Below, piece after piece: positions 1 through 8,917 of a DNA stretch of 64,000 bases (within the stretch, counting starts at the first letter, position 1; each line of letters starts with the position of its first letter). This stretch comes from RGDT01 sp964630925 (lineage in GTDB: Bacteria; Planctomycetota; Planctomycetia; Gemmatales; Gemmataceae): NCBI GenBank assembly GCA_964630925.1, contig CAZVZK010000019.1, positions 1 through 64,000 of the forward strand, in the 5' to 3' direction. The translations under genes were made by a program, and so were the position numbers. The notes below the pieces were generated by a model. It saw only the letters and a program-made list of their open reading frames with translations. It made no database searches and was not told the origin of the DNA.

Positions 1-223
1 GCTTACCGCCCGCGCGGATGCACTTCTGCGTGTTCGCCGCCCGCTTGTAAGGCCGCGTCTCCGTGCCGAGGAAGATCGGCTTGAACTGGTTCATGCCGGC
101 GTTGCTGAACAGGAGCGTGTGGTCGTCCAGCGGCACGACGGGGGACGACGGCACGAACGTGTGCCCGTGCTTCTGCACGAAGAAGTCGATGAACTCCTGG
201 CGGATCTGGTCGGCGGTTCGCAT
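1..223 (-). CDS. alaS: Alanine--tRNA ligase, N-terminal fragment (runs off window)
   Basis: The reverse strand from the ATG at 223 reads MRTADQIRQEFIDFF, then SSPVVPLDDHTLLFSNAGMNQFK and GTETRPYKRAANTQKCIRAGGK. This is the class II catalytic core start of alanyl-tRNA synthetase, including the highly conserved LLFSNAGMNQFKP segment (family knowledge). Only about 74 residues are present; the remaining roughly 800 lie outside the left edge. The enzyme charges tRNA-Ala in the cytoplasm. No partner gene is visible on this side. Confidence 0.95.
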   Translation of the reverse strand, partial: MRTADQIRQEFIDFFVQKHGHTFVPSSPVVPLDDHTLLFSNAGMNQFKPIFLGTETRPYKRAANTQKCIRAGGK

Positions 224-301
224 CGCTGGCTCTCGTCGCGTCGGTATCGGCCGGGGCGTCCGGGTATGATACGGACGCGACGAGCGAGGTTCAGGCGGGC
301 G

Positions 302-2287
302 TCACTCGGCCCCGCCCTCGTACTCCAGCCCCGCCAGCGCCCGGTTCACCGCCTCGCGGGCCGTGTCGCGGTCCCCCTGGAGCTGGGCCACGTCGCGCGT
401 GATCGCCTCCAGGCGGTCCTCCTGCTCCGTCAGCGTCTTGATCAGACGCGCCCGCAGCTCCTTCTCGCCGCTCTTGTCGCCAAGGCTGCCCAGGTTCTCG
501 CGGATGCGGCCCTGCTCCTTGTGGATGCGCTCGCGCTCCTGCTCCAGCCGCGCGATCCTGTTCTCGATCTCCGCCACCTTCTTCAGCGCCGCGGACGCCT
601 GCTTCAACACCTTGCGGGTGGCGTCGTCGAGGTACTTCTGCTCGATCAGGGAGGCGAGGGCGGCCGCGTCCATGTTGCCCAGGTGATGCACCGCACGCGT
701 CGGCTGCTGCTGACGCACGATGAACGGCGTCACCTTCTTCGCCGGCAGCGTCAGCTTGAAACGCCAGAAGTTCTCCGTCGTCTCGGCGGGGGCCGGCGTG
801 TCGTGCAGCTTCCACTGCGAGCCGTCGCGCGGGTGGTCGAGGTACAGCGTCATCTCCTCGCCGGAGCGGTTGTCGAAGTGGTACGCCGTCTTCTGCACGC
901 GCAGGGAGGTGAGCGTCAGCCGCCCGTCGCGGATGACCGCCCGGTGCGTGTCCTCATTGTAGCCGTCCACGTTGTCGAGGACGTGGACGCCCAGCTCGAC
1001 GGCGTAGGGCACCAGGCGATGGTCGTCCGGCTTGAGGGTGTCGAGCATCGCCTCGCCCACGTAACTGTCGCCCTCCAGCACCGTGACCGGCCCGCCCTCC
1101 AGCGTCAGGCCCGTGGTGTTCTTGAGGTCCACCGCCCGCATCGGGTTGTTGGGCCGCGTCTGGCGGTTGTGCAGCAGGACGGACCGACCCTCGAACCGCT
1201 TCTGCACGATGGGCACGAGGGCCGACTGGTTGCGGCGGATGGTGACGGGGTGCTCGATCTCGTACTCGAACAGGTCGCCCAGCTTCCGCTCACGCACCTG
1301 CGCCGGGGCCGACTCCGCCATCTTGCGGGCGCGCCGCATCGGGGCCGAAGCGGGTGCGGCCATCCTCGCCAGCATGGCCCCGCCGGCCTCCGTTCGGGTG
1401 TGGTCAATTGCGGAGTCGCTGAATTCCATGAGCATGGAATCCACCGACATCCCGTCCTCGACCTCGGGAGGGAGGACGCCGGTCGTCTCCTGCACGGCCA
1501 CCACGGGCCGGCGGATGTACCGCGGCGTGTACAGGTCGTGCACGAACGACACCGGCAGGCCGGCAACGAGGGCCAGACGCACGTTCTCCCAGTCCTCGTC
1601 CTGCGTGTTGTCCACCACGGCCCATCCCTGGATCAGCGGCGGTTCCGTGTCGTCGCCGAGGAGGATGCGGTACGTCGCCTTCCACACCGGCGCCTCCAGC
1701 GTGTAGCTGACGCGGACCCGGCGTGTCCCCTCGCCCTTGGCGAACAGCGTGAACGTCCGCGCGTCCTTCTTCTTCGCCGAGAGCTGCGTGCGGAGGTAAT
1801 AATCGAGGTCACGGCGGAGGGCGGCGTCCAGCACCTCCAGCCCGTCGAGGCCGTGCAGGTCGAAGGAGCGGATGCCGCCCTCGTCGGACAGCAGCGACAC
1901 CAGCACCACGGTGACGACGCCGTCGGCGCTCCTGCGCTCGGTGCGGTCGATGCCGAGCAGCGTCCCCTCGATGCGCTTGCCCCCGTCCGTCACCGCGATC
2001 CGCGCCCCCTTGATCTGCGGCAGCAGGCCGACCAGGCTGCCGTCATCGGGGATCTGCACGGCCACGTCGGCGAGGAGCTGCTCCAGGGGCTTGGTGGAGT
2101 CGTAGGAGACGCTGGAGACGATGCCGCCGTCGAGATCCAGCACGGTGAGCGACTTGAGCACGTCGGAGACCTCGGCCTGACGGAAGGTCAGCGCCAGCGA
2201 GGCGTCGCCCACGACGGGGCCCTCGCGCTCGAAGTAGCCGACGCCGTGCTTGTACAGGACGACGCGCGAGACGGGGAGCGTGGACAC
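302..2287 (-). CDS. DUF4139 domain-containing protein
   Basis: About 661 residues. The start LPVSRVVLYKHGVGYFEREG, the middle ATYRILLGDD and the WAVVDNTQDEDWENVRLALVAG segment are typical of the DUF4139 / mucoidy-inhibitor-A-like family, whose biochemical role is unknown. Residues near the C-terminus (roughly 560-640) form a charged coiled coil. An in-frame GTG at 2335 is possible, but the GTG at 2287 is preceded by GGAGG at a normal distance, and the 2335 start would place a TATTCT -10-like box inside the gene, so 2287 is preferred. It diverges from the gene at 2393, and the short gap probably holds both promoters. Confidence 0.8.
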   Translation of the reverse strand: MSTLPVSRVVLYKHGVGYFEREGPVVGDASLALTFRQAEVSDVLKSLTVLDLDGGIVSSVSYDSTKPLEQLLADVAVQIPDDGSLVGLLPQIKGARIAVTDGGKRIEGTLLGIDRTERRSADGVVTVVLVSLLSDEGGIRSFDLHGLDGLEVLDAALRRDLDYYLRTQLSAKKKDARTFTLFAKGEGTRRVRVSYTLEAPVWKATYRILLGDDTEPPLIQGWAVVDNTQDEDWENVRLALVAGLPVSFVHDLYTPRYIRRPVVAVQETTGVLPPEVEDGMSVDSMLMEFSDSAIDHTRTEAGGAMLARMAAPASAPMRRARKMAESAPAQVRERKLGDLFEYEIEHPVTIRRNQSALVPIVQKRFEGRSVLLHNRQTRPNNPMRAVDLKNTTGLTLEGGPVTVLEGDSYVGEAMLDTLKPDDHRLVPYAVELGVHVLDNVDGYNEDTHRAVIRDGRLTLTSLRVQKTAYHFDNRSGEEMTLYLDHPRDGSQWKLHDTPAPAETTENFWRFKLTLPAKKVTPFIVRQQQPTRAVHHLGNMDAAALASLIEQKYLDDATRKVLKQASAALKKVAEIENRIARLEQERERIHKEQGRIRENLGSLGDKSGEKELRARLIKTLTEQEDRLEAITRDVAQLQGDRDTAREAVNRALAGLEYEGGAE

Positions 2288-2392
2288 GGTGGCGGCCTCC
2301 GGGACAGGGGACGTGTAACGGATAGAATACGACACGCCCGCCCGGACATTTCGCCTCGGGCGGACACCACACCCTCACGCGAGGACGCCCCG

Positions 2393-4051
2393 ATGAGTGA
2401 TGCACCCGAGAGGCCGACCGTCATCCAGGTGCCGTCGCTGCCGCTGCTGGTCGCCGTCCTGGCGCTGGTGGTGCTGCCGGCGGCGGCGGTGATCGTGGCG
2501 TCGGGGGGTGGCGAGGGCCTGAAGGGCCTGCTGGCCGCCAAGGCCGACCCCGCGCCGAAGGAGAAAGCGGACGAGAAGAAGGACAAGGACGGCAAGAAGG
2601 CCGGGCCGGTGCCGGCGAAGGGCGGGACGGTGCCGGCCCTGCTCTGCCTGCGGGAGGGGGGCAGTTACACCACCTCGCAGGCATTCAACCAGGAGGTGGA
2701 GTCCTGGGTGGGGTCGATGCACGCGCGGATCGCGGCGGGCGGCGACGTGGCCATCTCGCGCGGGCGGGCCATGAATCCCGCGGAGAAGGAGATGCTCGAC
2801 GAGGCCAGGAAGGCCAAGGTCGATTACGTCCTGGGCCAGATGAACTACGCCCACGACGGGGAGGCGTCCGTCCGGCTCAACCTGCTGGATGTGGCGTCGG
2901 GCAAGGCACTGTGGAAGCGCGACTTCAGCCTGGGCCGCACCGTGGACGTGACCCGGAAGCACCGGGACGAGGTCGTGATGGAGGTCGGCGCCGCCGTCCG
3001 CCGTGCGATGGGCCTCCCTCCAGCACCCCCACCGCCGCCCCAGGCCGTCACCCCACCCGCCCCCGACACGGCGGCCATCGCGAAGGAGGTACTGGCGCTG
3101 CTGCGTCCCGAGGTGGCGAAGCTCACCCCCGCCACCCCGGATGTCGCGGGGGAGGTCCGCAAGCTGCTGCCCGAGGTCGCCAAGGCTGTCGAGGCCGCCA
3201 TCAAGAAGGAGGCCGAGGCCACGCCCAGGCCGGCAGACGCCCCGCCCATCGTCGTGGTCTTCCGACCCGAGGTGGAGGCCGGCGGCGACGACGGCGCCCG
3301 GATCCGAGGGGTGTTTGACCACGTCCAGCGCGGGGCCCGCGCCGAGCTGGACGCGGCCGGCCTCGTCGGTACGGAGGGGTTCGGGAAGACCCTGGAGGCG
3401 ATGTTCAAGTCCGCCCGCGCCCTCAAGGGCGACGCCATGATCCGCACGCGCGTCTTCCAGGACGAGCACCAGGACGGACGCCCCTGGGTGACGGAGGTGA
3501 CGCTGACCCGCGTGGCCGACGGGCGGACGCTGTCCCTCCGCAAGGCCATCGCCGGCAAGAGCTCGGAGGCCCTCAGGCCCGTCAAGGAGATCGCCGCCGA
3601 GATCGTCGCCCCCGCCATCCGCCTCCTCAGCACGCCGAAGTCGTCCGCGCCGCCGGCGGCCGATGCCCTCGCCGTCCTGCCGTTCACCGCAACGGGCCCG
3701 GTCAAGGACGCCGCCGGCAAATGGGTTGACGAGATCCCGATGTCTCTACTCCGTGGCGAGGCGGCGCGGCTGGTGCCGCCTCGCCGCGTCAAGGCCCTCG
3801 GGGCCGTCGCCGACCCCCTCGCCGCCGGGAAGGCCCTGAGGGCGAGGATCGTCCTGCACGGCGAGGTCAAGGCCGAGGGCAAGTCGATCACCGTCGATGT
3901 CCGGCTGATCGACGCCGAGGACGACCTGATCCTCTGGTCGGAGAGGTACTGGGCGGCCGAAGAGGCCGACCCGGCCGCGTACCTCCGCAAGACCGGGGAG
4001 GACATCGCCGCCGCCGTCGGGAAGCGTCTGTCCGCCATCCGCAAGCGTTGA
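2393..4051 (+). CDS. Membrane-anchored FlgO/TolB-like protein
   Basis: 552 residues from the ATG at 2393. One hydrophobic segment (about residues 14-37) is followed by a Lys/Asp-rich linker, then a region (about 80-200) resembling the nucleotide/peptidoglycan-associated TolB-N/FlgO fold, a Pro/Ala-rich linker, and a second similar region at the end containing ALAVLPFTATGP and VRLIDAEDDLILWSERY. The pattern 'build a list of values, decide whether it was laid down as a lipid or peptidoglycan assembly factor' is not provable here; only the fold resemblance and the single N-terminal anchor are visible. The downstream gene starts 12 bp later and shares the final module, so the two are probably co-transcribed. 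Confidence 0.6.
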   Translation: MSDAPERPTVIQVPSLPLLVAVLALVVLPAAAVIVASGGGEGLKGLLAAKADPAPKEKADEKKDKDGKKAGPVPAKGGTVPALLCLREGGSYTTSQAFNQEVESWVGSMHARIAAGGDVAISRGRAMNPAEKEMLDEARKAKVDYVLGQMNYAHDGEASVRLNLLDVASGKALWKRDFSLGRTVDVTRKHRDEVVMEVGAAVRRAMGLPPAPPPPPQAVTPPAPDTAAIAKEVLALLRPEVAKLTPATPDVAGEVRKLLPEVAKAVEAAIKKEAEATPRPADAPPIVVVFRPEVEAGGDDGARIRGVFDHVQRGARAELDAAGLVGTEGFGKTLEAMFKSARALKGDAMIRTRVFQDEHQDGRPWVTEVTLTRVADGRTLSLRKAIAGKSSEALRPVKEIAAEIVAPAIRLLSTPKSSAPPAADALAVLPFTATGPVKDAAGKWVDEIPMSLLRGEAARLVPPRRVKALGAVADPLAAGKALRARIVLHGEVKAEGKSITVDVRLIDAEDDLILWSERYWAAEEADPAAYLRKTGEDIAAAVGKRLSAIRKR

Positions 4052-4063
4052 GGAGGCCATGCC

Positions 4064-4441
4064 ATGTTGACCGTCCTGCTGCTCGCCCTGGCCGCCCCGC
4101 CGGAGGTGCGTGTCCTCCCCTTCGACGTGCCGGAGGAGATCCACGACCACATCAAGAACGAGGTCAAACGCTGGCCGAAGCTGTTCAGCGAGGAGAAGGC
4201 CGACAAGGTCCGCTTCGTCGACGACTACAAGGAGAAGGGGAAGGAGGCCGCCTCCACCCTCCGGGGCAGGGTGAGCGTGGTGGACGACAAGAAACTGGTG
4301 ATCGAGGCCCGCGTCTACGACGGGCGCCGCATCCTGTGGTCCGACAAGTACGAGCTGACGGAGTTCGCGAAGAAGGTGGAGTTCCTCGACGAGACGCGCG
4401 GCAAGATCGCGGCGGCGGTGAAGAAGGCCGTGGGGCGATGA
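4064..4441 (+). CDS. Small exported protein related to the upstream FlgO/TolB-like protein
   Basis: 125 residues. A short hydrophobic leader (MLTVLLLALAAPPE) suggests export. The body VRVLPFDVPEEI...RGRVSVVDDKKLVIEARVYDGRRILWSDKYEL follows the same order of strands as the last module of the preceding protein (AVLPFT...LHGEVKAEGKSITVDVRLIDAEDDLILWSERY), so the two look paralogous. It starts 12 bp after the upstream stop, with GAGGAGG just before it. Function unknown. Confidence 0.6.
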   Translation: MLTVLLLALAAPPEVRVLPFDVPEEIHDHIKNEVKRWPKLFSEEKADKVRFVDDYKEKGKEAASTLRGRVSVVDDKKLVIEARVYDGRRILWSDKYELTEFAKKVEFLDETRGKIAAAVKKAVGR

Positions 4442-4611
4442 CAGCGGGTGTTGTTGCCCGAAGGCGTGCTGGCGTCCTGTGACGAGGACACGGCCCGCTC
4501 ACGCCGGGCCGCTCGCCTCGCCTACGCCACAGCACCCGGCCCATCCGTGCGCGTCAGGACCGCACAGGGCGGCGCGGAGGCGTGATGGCCCCGCGCCGCC
4601 ACACGCCACGC

Positions 4612-7299
4612 TCACGAGATGGCGTAGGTGAAGCCCCCGTCGGCGCCGACGCTGACGTGCGCCTTCGTGATCGTGGCGCCCTCGGCCATCTTCGCCAGCA
4701 CCTCGTTCGCCAGCTCCGGCAGCATCGAGCCCGTCAGGATGTTGTCCACGTTGCGGGCGCCCGTGTCCGCCTCCGTGCACCGCGCCGCCACCGTGTCCAC
4801 CACCTTGTCGTCGTAGCTGAACGCCGCCCGGTGGTGCTCCGCGAACCTGTTGCCGATCTTCTTCAGCTTCAGCCTGATGATCCTCTTCATCACCTCGTCG
4901 CTCAGCGGGTAGTACGGCACGATCACCGTCCGCCCCAGGAACGCCGGCTTGAACGCCGGCTGGCCCGTCGGCCCCGACTTCGTCGTCAGCAGGTCCTGCA
5001 GCAGCTCCTTGCGCAGCGTCTCGGGGTCGGGGGCCGTCTCCGGGTCGGAGCACAGCTTCTTGATCACGTCCGTCCCCGCGTTCGAGGTCAGCAGGATGAT
5101 CGTGTTCTTGAAATCGACATCATTGCCCGAAGAGTCCTGCAACATGCCCTTGTCGAACACCTGGTAGAACAGCTCCTGCACGTCCACGTGCGCCTTCTCC
5201 ACCTCGTCCAGCAGCACGATGCTGTACGGCGTCCGCCGCACCGCCTCCGTCAGCACGCCGCCCGTGCCGAAGCCCACCAGGCCCTTGGCCGACCCCTTCA
5301 GGTTGCTCACGCTGGAGCTGTCCTTGTACTCGCTCATGTTGATGACGACGACGTTCTTCTCCCCGCCGTACAGGATGTCGCTCAGCGCCAGCGCCGTCTC
5401 CGTCTTGCCTACGCCGCTGGGGCCCGCCAGCATGAAGACGCCCAGCGGCCTGCCGGGGTCGCCGAGCTGGGCACGGCTGGTCTTGATGCGCTTGGCGATC
5501 TCGAACAGGGCGTGGTCCTGCCCGACCACCCGCGCCCCCAGGTGCTTCTCCAGCTCCAGCACCGTCTTCATCTCGTTCAACACCATCTTGCCCAGCGGCA
5601 CGCCGGTCCACGACGACACGATCTCCGCCACCGCCCCGCTGTTGACGAACGGCTGCACCAGCGGGTGGCCCGCCTGCACCTTCACCAGCTCGTCCGTCTT
5701 CGCCGCCAGCTCCGCCTTGTACCTGGCCACGTCGGCCTCGCTCAGCTTCTCCTTGCCCGCGCCGTGGGCCTCCAGCTTGTCGCGCACCGCCCGCAGCTCG
5801 ACGGCCAGCTTCTTCTCCGCCTCGAACTGCTGCTCGAGGGCCGCCAGGCGCTCCTCGGCCTTCGCCTTCGTCTCCTTCAGCTCCGCCACGCGCTTCGAGT
5901 GCTCGACCCCGACCGCCTGCTCCCGGCCCAGGATGCCCAGCTCCACGTCCGCGTGCTGGATCTCGCGCTTGCAGTCCTCAATGGCCGGCGGCGTGGACAC
6001 CTGCGACAACGCCACGCGGGCGCACGCCGTGTCGAGCAGGCTGATGGACTTGTCCGGGAGCTGCCGGTCGGTGATGTACCTGGCCGACAGCTTCACCGAG
6101 TCCTCGACCGCCTCCGCGAGGATGCGCACCTTGTGGTGCTTCTCCAGCATGCCCGTCAGGCCGCGCATCATGCGGATGGCGTTATCGACCTCCGGCTCGG
6201 CGACCTTGACGACCTGGAACCGCCGCTTCAGCGCGGCGTCGTCCTCGAAGTACTTCTTGTACTCCGCCCAGGTGGTCGCCGCGATGGTCCGTAGCTCGCC
6301 GCGGGCCAGCGCCGGCTTGAGGATGTTGGCGGCGTCGCCCTGGCCGGCCTGGCCGCCGGCGCCGATCATCGTGTGGGCCTCGTCGATGAACAGGATGATG
6401 GGGATCGGCGACCCCTTCACCTCGCTGATGACGCTCTTGAGCCGGTTCTCGAACTCGCCCTTCACGCCCGCCCCCGCCTGGAGCAGCGTCAGGTCGAGGG
6501 TGAGGACGCGGACGTTCTTCAGCGCGTCGGGCACGTCGCCCTCGGCCACGCGGACGGCGAAGCCCTCCACCACGGCGGTCTTGCCGACGCCGGCCTCGCC
6601 GGTGAGGATCGGGTTGTTCTGCCGCCGCCGGGTGAGGATGTCGATGACCTGGCGGATCTCCGGCTCGCGGCCGATGACGGGGTCGATCTGCCCCTTCTTG
6701 GCGCGGTCCGTCAGGTCCATCGTGTACTGATCGAGGTTCGGCGTCTTGGAGCCAGGCTTCACCTGGCCGGGCTGGCCGGGGTCACCGGGCGCGCCGCCGG
6801 AGGACTGCACGGGGGCGTCGTCCTCGGCGGTGCCCTTGACGAGGGCGGGGAGGTCGCGCTGCAGGTCCTCGGGCTTGATCTTGGCCAGCTCGGCGGAGGA
6901 CTGGCGGATGCGCCCGCCGAGGTTGCGGTCCCCCAGGATGGCGGCGAGGAGGTGGCCGGAGCGGATGATCGGCCAGTTGTACTCCAGCGAGGCGAGGTTC
7001 CAGGCCTCGCGGACGCAGTCCACGATCTCCTGCGACAGGCTGGGGTTCTTGGCGTTGCCGGTCCGCTCGGAGTCGAGGGCGCGGGTGAGCTGGTTGATGA
7101 CGCGCGACGGCTCGATCTGGTAGTGCTTGAGGACGCGCGGCAGGTCGCCGTCGGTCGGCTCCAGCAGCTTGATGAGCCAGTGCTCGATCTCGACGTTGTA
7201 GTTGGTGCGCGACGACGCGAGGCCGGCGGCGTTGGTCAGCGCCTTGCTGCAAGCGGGGTTGAGCTTGCCGATCAGGGTCTTCAGGTTCGTGACGGCCAT
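4612..7299 (-). CDS. tssH: Type VI secretion system ATPase TssH (ClpV)
   Basis: 895 residues, normal for ClpV. Clp N-terminal repeats cover about 1-150; a Gly/Pro-rich linker (165-185) follows; NBD1 has Walker A GEAGVGKT at 234-241 and Walker B ILFIDEAHTMIGAG; a charged coiled-coil middle domain comes next; NBD2 has Walker A GPSGVGKTE near residue 620 and Walker B VLLDEVEKAH; the C-terminal D2-small domain is complete. The N-terminus (LIGKLNPACSKALTNAAGLASSRTNYNVEIEHWL) fits TssH better than ClpB. In T6SS, ClpV disassembles contracted TssB/C sheaths. No other tss gene is visible in this window, so the rest of the cluster must lie elsewhere. Confidence 0.93.
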   Translation of the reverse strand: MAVTNLKTLIGKLNPACSKALTNAAGLASSRTNYNVEIEHWLIKLLEPTDGDLPRVLKHYQIEPSRVINQLTRALDSERTGNAKNPSLSQEIVDCVREAWNLASLEYNWPIIRSGHLLAAILGDRNLGGRIRQSSAELAKIKPEDLQRDLPALVKGTAEDDAPVQSSGGAPGDPGQPGQVKPGSKTPNLDQYTMDLTDRAKKGQIDPVIGREPEIRQVIDILTRRRQNNPILTGEAGVGKTAVVEGFAVRVAEGDVPDALKNVRVLTLDLTLLQAGAGVKGEFENRLKSVISEVKGSPIPIILFIDEAHTMIGAGGQAGQGDAANILKPALARGELRTIAATTWAEYKKYFEDDAALKRRFQVVKVAEPEVDNAIRMMRGLTGMLEKHHKVRILAEAVEDSVKLSARYITDRQLPDKSISLLDTACARVALSQVSTPPAIEDCKREIQHADVELGILGREQAVGVEHSKRVAELKETKAKAEERLAALEQQFEAEKKLAVELRAVRDKLEAHGAGKEKLSEADVARYKAELAAKTDELVKVQAGHPLVQPFVNSGAVAEIVSSWTGVPLGKMVLNEMKTVLELEKHLGARVVGQDHALFEIAKRIKTSRAQLGDPGRPLGVFMLAGPSGVGKTETALALSDILYGGEKNVVVINMSEYKDSSSVSNLKGSAKGLVGFGTGGVLTEAVRRTPYSIVLLDEVEKAHVDVQELFYQVFDKGMLQDSSGNDVDFKNTIILLTSNAGTDVIKKLCSDPETAPDPETLRKELLQDLLTTKSGPTGQPAFKPAFLGRTVIVPYYPLSDEVMKRIIRLKLKKIGNRFAEHHRAAFSYDDKVVDTVAARCTEADTGARNVDNILTGSMLPELANEVLAKMAEGATITKAHVSVGADGGFTYAIS

Positions 7300-7371
7300 G
7301 ACGACGTAGTCCTCCGGGGATGGAGTAATATCAGAAGAACGCGGGTCCTCCGTCCACCCGAACCTTTCTTC

Positions 7372-7500
7372 TCATCGGGACTGTCCGTCCGTGGACGCGA
7401 GCGGACGCATGAAATCCAGATAGGCGCGGGCGTGCCTGTCGAGGTTCTCGACGGCCCCGCCGCCGCGTACCGGCGAGCACATCTCTTTGGTGAGGCAGCC
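7372..7500 (-). pseudogene. Decayed 3' fragment of a sugar-phosphate isomerase/epimerase gene
   Basis: On the minus strand this reads EMCSPVRGGGAVENLDRHARAYLDFM followed by 12 codons and a TGA at 7374-7372. It matches the C-terminus of the intact gene ending at 10301 (EMCSPVRGGGALDSLDRHARAYLEFM). At DNA level 7407-7485 and 10333-10411 align without gaps with about 9 mismatches in 79. No start or upstream domain remains. The fragment and the intact gene have the same orientation and bracket the toxin cassette. The left limit is the stop codon; the right limit near 7500 is approximate. Confidence 0.8.
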
Positions 7501-7536
7501 GGGCACACTCTGCTCAAACACAACATCATTATTTAA

Positions 7537-8289
7537 TCAGTTCCAATGAACATCGAATCCGCATAACGGGCAGGATTGCCGCTTCAGTGGCCGCGCCCAC
7601 ATCTTCAGGACGGCGGAGCAGCGAGGGCAGAACATCGGCGGGGCCTGCTGGAAAGTCGGAGGCGGGACGGCCGGGCTGGAGTCAGGATGCCGGGGGGGCG
7701 CGACGGAGGAAGGCGGGGGGGAGAGACGGTGCAATATGGCCGAAGGTGATCCGGTCACTAGCGGGGCAGGTTCCGAGGGGGCTGATCGCGTCTCGCTTCC
7801 GCAGGAACGGGCGATCATGAAATTGTGTGGATTCTTGAGGAAGGAGGATAAGTCTTCGCAGTCCGGCCCCCAAAAACCGAGCCGCTTCATCTCCACAAGG
7901 AAGCGCCGCCCGGCAGACATTACGGCCACCTCCATCCTCTCAAGAATACAGGCCGCCTCGGCCCGGATCACTTTTCGCCCCGAGACCCGCTCGACACAGG
8001 ACACCTTCCACCAGCGCTCCCGCGTGCGTCTGATCCAGACCTCGTTTGGTGTGTCGAAAAAAACCAGCCGCGCAGCCCGCGAGTCACCACGGGCCAACCT
8101 CCACAACTCCTGCCCCCAGAGACGGAGCAGGACGCCAGCGTAGTCGGTCCAAGCCACATGAGGGAAATCGAGAGAACCCACCCGGAGCGAGAACGGGCAG
8201 ATGGTTAACCCAGCGGCACGGGCCTGCGGTGGTGGCGACCGGAGTAGCTCCGGGCTGAGGAAGAAGCCGACTTCAAATGTGCTGTTCAT
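7537..8289 (-). CDS. Hypothetical protein with C-terminal zinc ribbon
   Basis: 250 residues from the ATG at 8289 (MNSTFEVGFFLSPE). An upstream in-frame start at 8442 would overlap the preceding gene by 80 bp and is less likely. The body is a mixed alpha/beta domain I do not recognise; a Pro/Ser-rich linker (about 170-215) leads to a four-cysteine ribbon, CPRC...CPLC, ending GFDVHWN. GC content and third-position bias are lower than in the neighbouring genes. It is the last gene of the cassette starting with the HINT toxin, so an accessory or second immunity role is possible, by context only. Confidence 0.6.
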   Translation of the reverse strand: MNSTFEVGFFLSPELLRSPPPQARAAGLTICPFSLRVGSLDFPHVAWTDYAGVLLRLWGQELWRLARGDSRAARLVFFDTPNEVWIRRTRERWWKVSCVERVSGRKVIRAEAACILERMEVAVMSAGRRFLVEMKRLGFWGPDCEDLSSFLKNPHNFMIARSCGSETRSAPSEPAPLVTGSPSAILHRLSPPPSSVAPPRHPDSSPAVPPPTFQQAPPMFCPRCSAVLKMWARPLKRQSCPLCGFDVHWN

Positions 8290-8360
8290 CAGCGGCCCCA
8301 ACAGCGGTTTCACGACGGAGTGGGCGATCGTGGCCCAGAACTTCAGGCTTATAAACCTGT

Positions 8361-8885
8361 TTAAGATGAAGTTACTTCCCCGGTGTCGTCCATCGTGTAA
8401 CTTTGTCCCCACCAGAACACAAAGAGGTCCTCTTCTTCCCACCCTTTGACGGCGTCCTCACACTCAGCCCTCTCCGCATCAGACAGGGTAGATGAGGCAT
8501 CTCTCCACGCCTGAAGTTCGTCCGGAAAATCGCTGACCCCGACTTGGGCCGGCCCCAGCCAAAAGCGCTTGACCCGGATCGGTGCCGCACGAAGCCCCAG
8601 TCGATCCCGTTCGTGGCTGACGAGCCTGTCGACAGCAGCCCGAAGTCGCGTGTCGCCCTCTATCCCACCCAGGCTCTCGAGTACTTGCAGTAGTGGGGTG
8701 GCGGACATCTGCGTTTCGAGAAATCCCCCTTTCGCGTCGAACAAGACGATGATGACACCCCGATCGCGCAACCCAAGCAATGCCTGACGCGAGTCGGAAC
8801 GGGCGGTGTAAAACCAATACTCAGGGTGGGCTTGAATCGTGTATAAATGATCCGGTTTGCGATAATAGTGTTGAATGGGCGGCAT
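8361..8885 (-). CDS. Probable immunity protein for the adjacent HINT/GIY-YIG toxin
   Basis: 174 residues from the ATG at 8885 (MPPIQHYYRKPDHLYTIQAH). It lies 32 bp downstream of the toxin stop in the same direction, the usual position for an immunity gene. It has no signal peptide or membrane segment, is acidic towards the C-terminus (EECEDAV..WEEEDLFVFWW), and falls in no family I can name. The immunity assignment is an inference from position and from the toxin's domain structure. Confidence 0.55.
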   Translation of the reverse strand: MPPIQHYYRKPDHLYTIQAHPEYWFYTARSDSRQALLGLRDRGVIIVLFDAKGGFLETQMSATPLLQVLESLGGIEGDTRLRAAVDRLVSHERDRLGLRAAPIRVKRFWLGPAQVGVSDFPDELQAWRDASSTLSDAERAECEDAVKGWEEEDLFVFWWGQSYTMDDTGEVTSS

Positions 8886-8917
8886 GGGCAGATCCCTCCA
8901 AGTCCTGTGGACTAGTG

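Noticed and set aside
119..2392. Long plus-strand open frame before the FlgO/TolB-like gene
   Set aside because: Arg/Leu-rich antisense of the DUF4139 gene; the real start is the ATG at 2393.
4582..6294. 570-residue plus-strand open frame
   Set aside because: Antisense to tssH; Arg/His/Leu/Val-rich composition typical of GC-rich shadows.
7281..7529. 82-residue minus-strand open frame between tssH and the zinc-ribbon gene
   Set aside because: It is in a different frame from the isomerase-like remnant, and has no support.
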